A stretch of 64,000 nucleotides of DNA from Gracilariopsis chorda (GCA_003194525.1 NBIV01000020.1:391069-455068), one strand, 5' to 3'. Counted from the stretch's first letter, positions 17,869 to 29,296 are shown. Notes: generated from the letters alone by a model not told the origin. Numbers and translations are program-made.

Positions 17869-18589
17869 TGAGCGAGGCGGGCGCCGTGAGCAAGCCCACG
17901 GTTCAACGCTACGGGAACGACCTTGTAGCCAGAGAGGTGTTCCTTGAATGAAGCAGATAGTGGACGATGTATAGAAGAACATCTTGAAGAAGTTGAGTAG
18001 CGAGTTAACGTCAAGCTGTTCAACGGGACAATGAGATGCAGCTCTCGGTCTAACACAGCTGCTTGCGCTCAATCTGGGTGAGTCGAACAAAAGGTCGAAT
18101 GAAAGTTGCGATTTCGGAGGTGCAATGTTTTGCGAATAGGATGCATCGAAACAGACAAGGGAGCAACTCCGAAGAGAGAATGGGTCTCCCACAGAGCGGC
18201 TTCTTGAATGAAGCAGCTGCTTAACGACGACAGTCAAAGCTGAAGACTGGATCTATCAGACTTTGAGAAATTTCGAATACAAGGGTATCTGAGATGCAAT
18301 GGATGGCAAAATAGGGAAACCCATATTCGCACTCAATTTCGCCTCGAACCAGCTCCCTTCACAACACATTCAATCCCTATCCCTCTCGTATTCTTCCCGG
18401 CTAAAAACGCGGTAATGGATGTTTTAAGATATAAGATTCATGGCTGTCGTCTGGTCAGGCAAACGAAGTTGGAAAGCTTCGGGTTGTGGGAATGTCCGAA
18501 GTGAGTTCAGTTCTTTCTTTCACTGTGAAGTCCTCCAAAGGCGCTTACGCGCAGCTGAGAAGATTGTGCGCAGCCCTGCACGAAGGCAA
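17869..18589. other. Intergenic region upstream of the Uma2-like gene
   Basis: No supported gene. The Uma2 frame stays open upstream to 18237 but has only a TTG there, so that part is probably non-coding. Confidence 0.35.
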
Positions 18590-19440
18590 TGTTTTCTGCT
18601 GCTGATGGCTCTGTGGAAGCGGCGGACACAAGTCTAAATTCGGCCTCAAGGCTGACCTTGTCAGAAGGCTTATGGTCTGTCGCTGAAGGCGCAGAGAGAG
18701 GTGCTTCGAAGACTTCTTTATACCCTGTGAGGGTGTTTTTTTTTTTGGTTTCTCCGTCGGCAGCGAACTGATGTGCCAGGTGCTGCGATGGATTGAGTTT
18801 ACTTAAGGTTCCGAGAGAGGGAGCTTCGTTGTCTGCCGAGGAAAGCGTCGTGACGCTGCAGGGCCTGTTCATGCGAATCAGGGGCTCTGTGAATCTTGCG
18901 AAAACAAGTATGTTTCGGCCTTGTGCGAAGGCTGGTGGTCTGTCGCCGAAGGCGCAGAGGCGCTGCGAAGACTTGTTTATACCCTGTGAGGAGGTTTCGA
19001 TTCGTCTTCGTCAGGGGACGGGACGTGTTGCGATGAATTGAGTGTAACTGAGGCTCCGAGAGAGGGAGCTCTGTTGTCTTCCGGGGAAGGTGTTGTGGCG
19101 CTGCAGGGTCTGTTCATGTGAACTAGGGGCCCTATGATGTCCTGCGGAGACAACTTTCAGCCTTGCGAGAAGGCTTGTATTGAAGTCTGGCTGAATGCGC
19201 AGAGGCACGGCGAAGACTCGCACGTTACTCTTTGGGGGTGTTTCAGTTCGTGGACAGGGCACAGGAGGTGCTGCGATGGATTGAGTCTAGCAGAGGTTCC
19301 GAAGGAGGGAGCTATGTTTTTCTTCCAAAGAAGAATTTGTCGGGGCTTAAGGGTCTTTTCATGCGGAGACATTGTTCAACTTTATGAGAAGGAATATGGT
19401 CTGTTGCTAGAGGGGACTAGAGGCGCTGCAGGAACTTGAT
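18590..19440. repeat. Degenerate ~244-bp tandem repeat array
   Basis: About 3.4 copies. Anchor motifs recur at regular spacing: CCGAGAGAGGGAGC at 18811 and 19056 and CCGAAGGAGGGAGC at 19299 (245 and 243 bp apart); also GGTCTGTCGC at 18674 and 18937, and TTATACCCTGTGAGG near 18719 and 18976. Copies are clearly diverged. No coding frame runs through it. Confidence 0.75.
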
Positions 19441-19712
19441 CATGTTGTGACTGCATTTAGTATGCAATTATCATCGTTTTATGACCGAGTGAGGTTTCAT
19501 CACTGGGAAATTGGCCGAGCAGTTTGGTTTTACAGAGCTGTCTCAATTTGCTTATACCGTCTGTGAGAAAAGAGGTCGAGTTGTTACGGACACTGTTTGC
19601 TCTTCGTGATAACGTGAAACAGTTTCTGTTCTACCTGGTTTGTCCTATAAGGTCTGCCGTGAAAAAGTGAAAGGTTTCAACGAGGAGGTTGAACATTGGG
19701 AGGAGGCAATGG

Positions 19713-20038
19713 TGAAACAGACATCGCGACCGCTGGGGTCAAAGTGCCATGTACTGCATTTTCAATTGCCTAGATCTCCGTCGTTGCGTCCGTTGGGTCG
19801 ACTTGCGACCATTTGTTCGCTTTATTAACAATGAAATGGCGATAGTATTCCTCAGGCATCGAACACCATCAATGGCGATACAGAACGGTGTCTCCGGCAG
19901 TTCTGCCGTCAAGAAAGTCATCATTACGACTCTATGGAGAGAGAGATTTCAGGAGCACGAGAGAGGGTTTGGCCGTGCATTGGTTACATTTGTTATTCTA
20001 CGTTCAGTAAATGGCCTGGCATTTCCAGATCTGTTTCA
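19713..20038 (+). repeat. Dispersed 327-bp repeat, copy 2 (MITE-like ends)
   Basis: Same TGAAACAGA/TCTGTTTCA ends as copy 1, with a few substitutions and small indels (e.g. GTATTCCTCAGG for GAGTGTTCCTCAGG). Separated from copy 1 by ~2.6 kb holding the Uma2-like gene and the 244-bp array. Confidence 0.8.
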
Positions 20039-20821
20039 TATCACGTCCTGTTCGTAGTTCTCGATGAAGTTCGCCCTATGCTTAGTGAGAGTTCAAATAG
20101 TTAACAAAGGTTTCTTTTGGACCTCAATGCAGTATTGGTGAGTCTGCGTCTATGTTTGCGCCAGTCCCCTCCTGCGGAGTGAACTGCCAATCGAAGCAAC
20201 TGGGTATTTAAAAACACGAGACGGCGCGCCCGGGTAATGCACCAGGCCCGGCCAGAACGACAGAAATGCGCACTTGCACTTTCCGCAGATCAGTTATATG
20301 TACGTAACAGGAGGAAGGTTTGCAAGTATCTACAGGAGTGGTTGGCGAAAAGGCGTGTGTTCCAAGGTTGTGCAGGATTTACGGCTCATCATCAGTTTGT
20401 ACTTCAATGCGAGACACGAATCGCGCTGTCGGATCAACTCCCAACAGTTCGTAAACTATTACACACCTACCATTATACATTAGAAAAGCCAAACAAGAAT
20501 AAGGAAGGTCACTACTGGAGAAACGTCTGCCTCGGGCTCTGATATGCCAAAAAGAAAACGAATGCAGTTCTGTTAGAGACGCACCCCGACCCGTAGAAGC
20601 AGTTCAAGTTCTCAGGCGATTACGATGAAGGAGATGCTCTTCTAGATAATGAGTGAACTGAGAGAAGTGTGGTAAAATTGATAAGACGGGACTGTCCTGC
20701 TTACCACGATTTACATAGGCCGCTGCAGTACTCCGCCGATATCCGTTCCGAGCAGTAGGCGAGTCTGAGCCGGCCCAACCGTTGTTTTCTTACTTGTTAA
20801 GGAAATATTGCTTCATAGGGG
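20039..20821. other. Intergenic region
   Basis: ~780 bp, no supported gene. A 101-codon frame (20237-20542) shows no recognisable domain. Confidence 0.3.
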
Positions 20822-21592
20822 TTACCGACCAAATGATTTCTTTTTCACCTCCATCTGGAGCTGCTCAAGCTTTAATGACCGCTCATGGTATTTTTGCCTG
20901 CAAGCAATATATTGAGAAAGGAACTCATCAAAATGCATTGAACTTGACAGCATGTTCTTCTCCAAAGCTTCTGATGTTGACTCGGATTCTCTCATTGCAG
21001 TTCTTAATCTCTCCATCAAACGTTCCGGTGAGTTCTGTCCCAACCATTCCTCTTTTTGCTTGTGAAGAGCCTGCACTTCTTTCTCCAGTTCCGCGACGTC
21101 CCGTCGGAGTTTTTCGAGAGCTTCGTCGTCAACAGCCTCATCCATTCTGGCTGTGATTGTAACATGCTCTCGTTCCAAGGCATCCACGTTGGCACGTACC
21201 TTCGATACTATGGAGTCTAGTTGTTGTTGGTACTGATGCTTGGAAACAAAATCATCGAAACGCGCCCTCTCTTCATGCAATAACCGCAAATCTCTCAGTG
21301 ACATAGATTCAAGCTCCGGAAAACTCTTCGGAGGGTCTGGAAGTCCATCTGCCGAAGCGTCCACTTCCGGCGCTCGTGGACCCGAATAAGGGCCTGACTG
21401 GCTAGCGTCTAATCCAGAGTTCGTGGTGGACGACGGGCTTGAACGGTGGGAAACGCGATTTGATACTTCATCTCGTTCCCACATGTACCCAGTACCGCGA
21501 GCATCTTGGCTGTTCCACGGTGGATGTGAGGCATCACCCGTAGGTTGTGTGGATTGGGATGCGCGATATGCACCACTAGAGCCTGTCCACAT
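20822..21592 (-). CDS. VPS37: VPS37-like ESCRT-I subunit (Mod(r) domain)
   Basis: VPS37 is a coiled-coil core subunit of ESCRT-I, which sorts ubiquitinated cargo into multivesicular endosomes. The frame opens upstream at a TTG; the first ATG is 21592 (256 aa). Residues 1-90 are Ser/Pro/Gly-rich and disordered. Residues ~95-250 form the Mod(r) domain: SLRDLRLLHEERARFDDFVS, a long charged coiled coil (LEKLRRDVAELEKEVQAL), then the helical hairpin SSSMHFDEFLSQYIACRQKYHERSLKLEQL typical of the VPS37 headpiece. No intron. The call rests on domain pattern, not alignment. Confidence 0.8.
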   Translation of the reverse strand: MWTGSSGAYRASQSTQPTGDASHPPWNSQDARGTGYMWERDEVSNRVSHRSSPSSTTNSGLDASQSGPYSGPRAPEVDASADGLPDPPKSFPELESMSLRDLRLLHEERARFDDFVSKHQYQQQLDSIVSKVRANVDALEREHVTITARMDEAVDDEALEKLRRDVAELEKEVQALHKQKEEWLGQNSPERLMERLRTAMRESESTSEALEKNMLSSSMHFDEFLSQYIACRQKYHERSLKLEQLQMEVKKKSFGR

Positions 21593-23345
21593 AGCGGTGA
21601 ACAGAACTGTGAGGGAGGGTGCCCAAGGACCAGAACACGGAGCGAACGTTTGATAGGTATTGCGCTCCGGGGTAGAGGCGTGTTGAGGGTCGCGAACGAA
21701 ACGCACGGCAACGCTTGGCCTAAACGCTAAACTGAAGTCCGAAGAAGACAATGGTTACATACGAAAGCGGGCAACAACTAGGAAACGGGTGGCAGTAGAA
21801 AGAGGAGATGTGCCAAAAGAGAAACCTTCAACTTGCAGCAGAAGAATGCGCGGAGAAACTTGGGGTTCAGCGGGTGTACCAAAGGTATGTACCAAAGGTA
21901 CATGCAAGTTGACGACATGGCTGTCCCGAACAGTTCTGAAGGCCTGTGCCCAGTAGCCTTCCAGGACAAGGCTACCGGTGCTTTTCATATCTCTCACCAA
22001 CGCACTGTGTATCGCTTGCCAGAAGCCACCGCCTTTGAGTATACCCTCGGGGCAAGCGATTCGGCCGTCATCGAGACAGACTTCGTGTAGGGCCAACCTG
22101 GGCGAAGATAGCCTGTTTTAGCCCCCTAACCTCGATAACCGTGTACCTTTGCCACAGCACCCTTCTGAATGTCAATAAATCTTGTCAACATGGTTGACAC
22201 CAGGGTACGTGTAGTTTATTATAAATCGGAGCTGTCAACAAGAACTGTGCCCGTGGTACCAACGGGGGTGTCAGACTGGGACTGGAGTCTTCTGCGTCCA
22301 TCATGGATCATGATTGCATGAGGCAGTCCATCTTTCGGACAAAAGCGGCGCAGGCTTTCACTCATTTCAAATCCTCTGAATGTTAAAAACATTCGCGAGT
22401 AAAGAATTTGATGGTCAACTGTTTGCAATAAAAAGCATAAGACATTCATAGAAACCAACTCCTCTACCATAGACCAACTTTTTCAATCAGGAATGCGGAA
22501 AACCGATGTGGCAAGCGTAAACGGAAGTCTCATGTAACAGTTCGAAAGGCAAAAGAAACCAAGATCTCTCCATGATCCTGATGCATGGTCCAAACAAATA
22601 AAGCTCCCTGAGCGTAACGGCATCTTACATCTTTTTGCCCGTACAAACAAGCTATGGGTAACTTACTAATGCTGATTTCTAAACAAGAGTTTCTGTTAAC
22701 GTCAAGTAACGCATCTGTAACACTTTGAACTAGAGCACTTTGCTCTGGAATGACGCATAATGTTAGCTTTCCATTTTCCTGCTCCACGTGTCCGGTCCCT
22801 GTTGATGAAGAAAATCAGTGATGCGGCTCACTGACGCTTTCAAGATAGCAATCCTAGCCAATTCTTGAAACCTCATTTGCGCTGAAGTCTTGCGCAGGAA
22901 CACAGAACGGTTATACGGGGTCAAGCATGAGTTCAACCTCGCGCAGAGGATGCAGTATTATACGCGGGAGTTGAACAGAAACGCTTATTCTGAGCCGGTT
23001 CGGCCCTTTATCCACGTGTACAAACCCGGGTATCCGACCAAGTAACCCCTTTCGTCCGCCAAGCAAGTGTAGGCATAGGGATCCGTCGGCGTCTTGTTCA
23101 GAAATTTAGAACTTGTCCGGCGCCAGTACGGAGTAATGGTGCACATCGGAGGCCTCATTTTGTTCGCTCGTTTATATCTTGCGAGCTGAGATCTACATCC
23201 GCGTCTTATGAGAATTGAAGTTGCCTACAGGCCCGTTGTGTTAAGGAAATACTTCTCGCATTTCTTGAGGAAATCGTGCGTAAACGTGATCCGGTTCCAA
23301 TCTTTTTGAGTAAGAACAAACTGAATTCATCTGCTCCGAGGAACA
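21593..23345. other. Long intergenic region
   Basis: 1.75 kb. Contains TGTACCAAAGGTA twice in tandem (21875-21900). Two minus-strand frames (22530-22787 without an ATG; 22219-22470, 83 aa with an ATG) lie in line and could be exons of one small gene, but neither resembles a known family. No RNA gene identified. Confidence 0.35.
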
Positions 23346-24518
23346 ATGGTCGCGATTGGTAAAAGCAAGGCCTTATCTTTCAAAGGGGGTGAATTTCTTC
23401 GCCACAGACTCGTTTTATCGACACTGTCTTTACGGCCAGTTGCCATAGAGGGTATACGTCAAGAAGATGCGGAAACTCCTGGACTCTCACCATCCGAAAT
23501 ATGCTTTATCAGACTAATAGACAAACTCACTAGCGGTACTATCATCAGGATTAATGAAACAGGCACAAGCCTTTTTTATAAACCTGGTATTCTTGTTGGT
23601 GGCGATCGCGTAGTACATGAATGCCATGTTTCTCGTTCTATTTCGTACTACCTAGAACCTCTGTTAATGCTCGCCCCGTTTTTTAAGAGAGCTATCAATG
23701 TAACGCTAAGGGGATCAACTCACTCACCTACCGATGTATGCATAGACACAATATCCGCAGTTTCGATTCCACTTCTACGTCGTCTCACCCTGGGCGCGTC
23801 CCTTTCACCACACCTCGAAGTGAAGAAGCGGGCAGTTTCAAGTGAAGGAATGAATGGAAATGGGACTGGAGGGCTTGTGCAGTTTCGCTGTGATGTTTTG
23901 ACCTCCAAACTGAAGCCAATAGACCTTATAGAACCTGGATTCGTCAAGAGAATACGCGGGATTGTTTTTGCTAACAGAGTTTCTCCTGGACATATTACCC
24001 GCATCGTAAGCGTCGTTCGAAACGTTTTTAATCGATTCTCTCCGGATGTCTACGTACATTCGGATCACAACAATCGAGATGCCTGCGGTATTGGCTTTGG
24101 GGTGCACTTAGTTGCTGAAACGACGGAGGGCTGTCTGTGCGGAGCTGACTGGACTAGTTCCAGTAAGGATGTAACACCTGAACAAGTAGCTGAGAACGCA
24201 TGTTCTATGCTGCTAGAAGAGATTAACAATGGCGGATGTGTGGATACGAACAACGGGTGTCTTGCACTTTTGTACTGCGCAGTGGCCGATAGCGATTTGA
24301 GCAGAGTACGTATTGGCCGGTTGAACAACGCAGGGGTTCAGTTCATGCGCGATTTGCTGGCCTTCACTGGCGTCCAATTCAAAGTACGCGTTTGTGCCGC
24401 ACAAGAGGCCGGTAGCGAATCTGACTCTGACGACTCTGGAGATAGCGATACGGCGGGTGGCGTGCTGCTCTCATGTATAGGTATGGGGTTGTCGAATGTT
24501 GCTCGGCAAAGGTTCTAA
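23346..24518 (+). CDS. RCL1: RCL1, RNA 3'-terminal phosphate cyclase-like protein
   Basis: 390 aa. RCL1 acts in the nucleolar SSU processome with the GTPase Bms1 in early 18S rRNA processing and, despite the fold, lacks cyclase activity. Family features in order: LSFKGGEFLRHRLVLSTLSLRPVAIEGIR, the glycine-rich ISYYLEPLLMLAPFF and THSPTDVCIDTIS region, the inserted domain, then FANRVSPGHITRIV, GFGVHLVAETTEG and NNGGCVDTNNGCLALLYCAVAD. The last is the RCL1 type rather than the catalytic RtcA type, which needs a conserved His near the C-terminus. An acidic Ser/Asp insert (SESDSDDSGDSD) is near residue 366. ATG at 23346; no intron. Confidence 0.92.
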   Translation: MVAIGKSKALSFKGGEFLRHRLVLSTLSLRPVAIEGIRQEDAETPGLSPSEICFIRLIDKLTSGTIIRINETGTSLFYKPGILVGGDRVVHECHVSRSISYYLEPLLMLAPFFKRAINVTLRGSTHSPTDVCIDTISAVSIPLLRRLTLGASLSPHLEVKKRAVSSEGMNGNGTGGLVQFRCDVLTSKLKPIDLIEPGFVKRIRGIVFANRVSPGHITRIVSVVRNVFNRFSPDVYVHSDHNNRDACGIGFGVHLVAETTEGCLCGADWTSSSKDVTPEQVAENACSMLLEEINNGGCVDTNNGCLALLYCAVADSDLSRVRIGRLNNAGVQFMRDLLAFTGVQFKVRVCAAQEAGSESDSDDSGDSDTAGGVLLSCIGMGLSNVARQRF

Positions 24519-24879
24519 ACGCTGTGGTGTGACCAGTTTACCGGCTAAGATGTACATTTTTCTCTAAAGATCTTACGCCTTTGTAACAAGCGTAAGAAGC
24601 CGTCTGTCCCCGACGAGCACTTGGAGTCAGGAGATGCACAAAACCCCCTACAACCGCCCAGTCCCTTGACTCTTGGCGTAATGAAAAAGGTCTGGTTCCA
24701 ATGAAAACAGAATATCTTCCTGTTTTGTCACCCCTTCATTGCGAAGGGGAACTGGAACACTTCATTGCAAACAAGCAACCAGCGTTCCGCACGAATACCG
24801 GTTCGATTTTCCATCTTAGAATGAAACGTTCTCTATGAACGTCATGCATTATTTGAGTGTGTATTGCTCATAACGCAAC
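24519..24879. other. Convergent intergenic region with twin hairpins
   Basis: 361 bp between two convergent genes. AAAACAG/CTGTTTT (24704-24710, 24720-24726) and CCCCTTC/GAAGGGG (24731-24737, 24743-24749) form two consecutive perfect 7-bp hairpins. They may be 3'-end or structural RNA signals; unproven. Confidence 0.5.
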
Positions 24880-25419
24880 CTAGCTTTCCCCCGCATCGCC
24901 TTCCGTACTGCGTTTCTTCTTTTCTTCGGCCTTACGGGCAATAATTCTGCGTTTCAATGTTAACGGACCGTTTCTCGCTTTTGTTCCCTGGGCAGCTCGT
25001 TTCCGCACTTCTTCGTCAAATGCATTTCTGATCTCTTGGGCAGTGGATCGTCGCACTCTCATGGACATACCTAATGCTTTCTGATGGAAACGACTGTTGA
25101 CATGTTGCAGATAACGATTAGAGTCCTTCATCGTCGTGTCGCAAAGCTTGCAGTAAAACCCGCTCTTCTGCACCGAAGGAACCACCTCAACAGTTCCCAC
25201 CTTGGATTCAAGATCAATATCATGGTCTCGCTTCGTTAACCAAGCGCGTGTAGGCGCAAATGGGTCGTCATCTATATGAGATGCCTCTCGAGCGGCTTTG
25301 TGAGCTCGAAGCTTCTCTGCTTCTGCTTCTTTTTCAGCGCGGCGACGGTCTTTCGCTCGCTTTTCAAAGGCGGCTAAATCCCAATTCTTTCGAGAAACAT
25401 CTCGCGCGGGGAAACTCAT
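24880..25419 (-). CDS. ZMAT2: SNU23/ZMAT2-like U4/U6.U5 tri-snRNP protein
   Basis: 179 aa. SNU23/ZMAT2 is a spliceosomal B-complex protein that helps position the 5' splice site. Its presence fits a genome that keeps a few introns. Features: the N-terminal RKNWDLAAFEKRAKDRRRAE motif, DDDPFAPTRAWLTKRDHDIDLESKVG, then a matrin-type C2H2 zinc finger (Cys90, Cys93, His106, His112 in FYCKLCDTTMKDSNRYLQHV), followed by HQKALGMSMRVRRSTAQEI. All are diagnostic of the family. The basic C-terminal tail is normal. ATG at 25419; complete, no intron. Confidence 0.93.
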   Translation of the reverse strand: MSFPARDVSRKNWDLAAFEKRAKDRRRAEKEAEAEKLRAHKAAREASHIDDDPFAPTRAWLTKRDHDIDLESKVGTVEVVPSVQKSGFYCKLCDTTMKDSNRYLQHVNSRFHQKALGMSMRVRRSTAQEIRNAFDEEVRKRAAQGTKARNGPLTLKRRIIARKAEEKKKRSTEGDAGES

Positions 25420-26795
25420 GTGAGATGTTTCTGTCAGGATACAAAATCGTTTGACAGAAGCACAGCGTGTCGCCGAGTATGAAGAAGAGATTACTAGAAT
25501 CGAGTAGGATGAACTTGGTAGTGGTAAACGGTACCGTAATGGTTAGCATTCCCCCCACGGTACGGCTCGCAGTGAAATTAGAACATTTCGGCATTCATAG
25601 CCTTAATGGGAAACTTGTGCTAATTCAGAACCGCCGTAGAAGTCTGCGGCATGTGAGCTACGTAGATAACCCTTTATCCTACCCTTGTACACTTCGCAAC
25701 TCCGCAGTTCTTTCTCTCTCTTTTACGAACACGCATACATCAATTCCTCGCAGCGCGGGGGTTTGCTAAGAACCCCGACAACCTATAATACTTACTCCTA
25801 TACCGTAGCCACGAACTACAAACCAGCAGCCGTGCTACACTCACTGGACTACATATGATACGAAGAAAGTATTAGGTCCCGTAGGTGTCCGCTGAAGCGT
25901 TTCGTTTCCGACGACAATCGCCTTCTTCTCTGCACATCTTCATTCACCATCTAGAGATCGTCGGGTAAGGGGCACACCACGACCAGGCGCTTCGCATGTC
26001 CCACGTTGGCCGCCATAGAAACCATTGACGACGTCCTTTCGCCCAATCCTCATATCATCGGCGAGATCAGACAAAAGAACCGGTGGATAGCTTGTATCAT
26101 CATCCGACCCAAGCGTAGTCCTCCGAGAAAACCCTGGAAAACCCCCGTCCAGAGGCCCCTTGGGAGCTCTTCCTTCGAGGGAAATGATTCAGGGAAACTG
26201 CGGTTGGATCTTCTTCTGACAACAGGCTCGTGACCGACTGCGTAAGTGCAGTTAGACGGGGGCCTTTTCACGACTTTCCACCCAGGTCCGCGACCGGCAA
26301 GCTGACCGATCGCCTGGGCGAGTTTAACGACGACTCCGCAGTTAACAATTTGTGCTCAGGCGTACAACCGCGCTTGTCGGCAGGAAATCCCGCTTAGCGA
26401 TAGAGAAGTGTGTCAAGCATCGTTTGACAGTGACCAAAGAAGTTGTTGGCATGCCGTATGAAAGTGGATTTCTTCTCTGACATGGAAATAAGGTGTCATG
26501 AGCTGAGAACCTACAACACAATACAACCGAGTATTTCCGTAACCATAGACAAGTATCCCATCGAAAGGGCTTCGTACTCCTGCAATCTTTTCAACACGGT
26601 CGGGACTTAATAAAGAGTGAAGGCGAATCAGCCTGTGCCCGCCAGAGATACATAAAGTTGGTTTGGGCGTCATTGAAGTATTTACATGCACTGGATATCC
26701 TGACACCATGGACATATTCCTGACCGTGTTACGACGAAGGTTATAAGGATAGCCCTTTAGGATACCAGCGTGACTGATTGCTATGTCCACTACGA
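25420..26795. other. Long intergenic region
   Basis: 1.38 kb. A plus-strand frame 25467-25769 (first ATG at codon 5) and a minus-strand 125-codon frame 26413-26790 lying just past the lipase stop have no recognisable domains. The second may be lipase 3' UTR. No RNA gene seen. Confidence 0.3.
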
Positions 26796-29296
26796 TTAAG
26801 CCTTGAGCACAGTACTATTGAGAATAAGACGTCGTGCCAAACGAGACCAGTCCTCAATCGCTCTCTTCTCCTTACTTTCTCCTTGTGTGTCGTCTAAAGC
26901 GTCAATCATGGCGTCTTGATGAAGAAGGTGACGACGATGTTCCCGATGTACGTCATCAAATGGAACTGAGCAAAACGCGTCTGGCCAGCGCCTTTCGTCA
27001 TCCGAAGAAAAAGGCCAATCCCAGAACATGGGCTTGTACGCACCATATTCATGACGATTACACCATGATCGCATGGCCAGTAGGTATGACGCTTTTCGAT
27101 GATAAACAAAAGATAACGAATCACCACTCCACATTGATAGTTCTAAGGAGTTGGGATCAATGAACAGATCGCCTATGGTAGTCAACATTATTTTCTTTCC
27201 TACATGCTGGTAGTCCACCTTTGGCAAAGAAGTAACAATGTCCGCAGCGATAGATACGCGCCATGATGCGGGGATCATTTCATCATAAACTTTTCGAAAT
27301 GATTCATTGCCCACTCGTGGCGATCCATATGTTGCCACTTGCAAATCTTCGCTGCCAAGCTGATGCTTTAGTGCACAATCCAGGGCACAGATGGTCGCAA
27401 GTGCTCCGCCGAGGCTGTGACCAGTTAGAAATACTGGGCGGGGGTCAGAGTCATAAAGCTCTTCGATCCTTGTCATAACCTCATCAGCGACACTCAAGTA
27501 CGCCTCTGCAAACCCACGATGTATTTTGGCGTGCTGCGCATCACGACCTTCGAGAACTTCGTGTGCATTTGTTCCGAATAGGTGTTCTGTCTTGTCTCCA
27601 TTCATCGCTGTTCGTAGTACGCGATTCAGTTGAACGTGAAAGGCCTTCAAATCCGTTCGTAGATTCCGCCTACTGCTAGTCCCCTAAATGCCACAACGAT
27701 TCTATCTTCCCCATCCACGATCAAAGCGCGAGTATCAGTTGTTTCATTGAATACAACTGCCTGTACCTTATAGTCGAATTTAGTTCTCCTGTTGCTCAAT
27801 TTAGACATCTTTGGAGTGCCGTAGTAGTAAACAAGCCATGCGAAATTGAACAGAATGACATGCGTTTCCATGACAAAGCAGTTTGTCTGTACAAATTGCG
27901 ACTTCAGTTCTCTCTTCCTGTAGGTGATAGGCTCTAGTAAACGATCCACTCGTGGAGCTTGTGGGCGCAACCAACCTTTTAAACCAATTGCATCGGACGG
28001 CAAATTCATGTAAGCTTCTACGGTGACGTATGAAAGATACAAAATGGACAATCCAAAAGGAACATACTGAACCTCGACGTAAGACACTTTGAAGACCTTC
28101 ATGGCAGCCAGTTGGGCCCCTGGAGGAAGACCCAACAACAGCAGCAAATAGCATAGCCAAAACACAACATAAAAAGTTAAGTTGTGGTACAAGAAAAAAC
28201 GGATTCCGATCTGCTTGGTGCGGTACTTCGTATAATCCTTACTCTTCAGAAACCGTCTTGTGATGCGAATCTCCCGGATGATCCATGTAACAAGGATTAA
28301 TTCAAAACTTGTGACCAACGTGACGAACACTACACCTTCCACAGGCCATGAGTTCAGAGAATTATAGAGATGCAGCATGGCCACCATCGATGCAATGGGC
28401 ATTTCAGACATGTAGATGTCAAAACGCCAGAAGGCAAATTGTTTGAGTAGCATGTATACAATCACGAGTAACACCTTCGGGATATAAAACTTGACGCCAA
28501 GCCGTCCAGTCAACACTCGATACGAATGCACGGTGGCCCACACATAAAAGAGAGTGCTCGCAGTAAATGAGGCATCGCGAAGAGAATCGTACATTCTAGA
28601 GATAGGATCGTACCATTTCTCTTGGCGAAGATTGTAGTTTGCGCTGATCATGATGCGAACAACGCTCTCGTACGGATTCATGTACATCGAAGCAGCCATT
28701 GTTAGCAGAATTACCCACACTTGCTCATGCGTTCTGTCCCTTCGGCGAATTCGCAACATGCGAGCCGTATACACAATAGCCAGGGATGCTGCATAGAAAA
28801 AGCACAATATGTTCGCAACAGAAAGCACCCAATCGTAGGCTTGGGGCAAATTGTAATAGCGTACATTTGTTCCTCGGATGGAGTCATACTGAAGATAAGT
28901 TGTGTTTGCAAGCACTACAAATACGATAGAGAAGGATACACCAAAAACAATAAATCCATGAAACCAACGAAGCAGTTTTGTAACTTCATCTGCACCAACG
29001 ACTTCCAATTTTGTAAATGTTCTTGCACTAAGGTTGATTGAAACAGCTTCCTCTTTTCGGGCATTCGATATGAGAGAGTCCTCCTTCGTGGACAAGTCCT
29101 GAGATGAAACTACGGAAAAATCCTCACAATACGTCCCGGTGGTTCCAATTGGGTTTGGGATGACAAAGTGAACCGAGTTAACCTCTTCAAGAATACTTGA
29201 GTTATCCCGATTAGGTGAACCACTCCAGTCATCGCCGTCAATAGAATCTTCAAAACTGAGTGAGTTTCTCTCATTCTCCTGATGTGCAGCAGACAT
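26796..29296 (-). CDS. Multi-pass membrane protein with C-terminal class 3 lipase, one frameshift
   Basis: ATG at 29296. The first frame (549 aa to 27647) has a cytosolic-type ~110-aa Ser/Asp/Glu-rich head and then about eight membrane segments (residues ~115-440), resembling the Wntless-like seven-TM fold. It then enters the lipase domain (RIVVAFRG) and shifts frame. The second frame, open from 27650 backwards past its TTG, supplies the next block (TSSRRNLRTDLKAFHVQ), the nucleophile elbow FLTGHSLGGALATICALD, ADIVTSLP with Asp, and NRHEYGAY with His, so the triad is complete. The shift sits at a CCCC run (27681-27684) and needs one base. Sequencing error, recent mutation or true frameshifting cannot be separated here. 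Predicted to be a membrane-anchored acylglycerol/glycerolipid lipase. Confidence 0.75.

Noticed and set aside
17869-18237. Upstream extension of the Uma2-like protein
   Set aside because: No ATG, and the sequence does not resemble the family; the ATG at 17868 is the credible start.
20237-20542. 101-codon frame
   Set aside because: No domain; the region shows no coding signs beyond an open frame.
21755-22096. 113-codon minus-strand frame upstream of VPS37
   Set aside because: Overlaps a plus-strand frame of similar quality and the tandem TGTACCAAAGGTA motif; no domain.
26413-26790. 125-codon frame just after the lipase stop
   Set aside because: Could be 3' UTR; no recognisable domain and no independent support.
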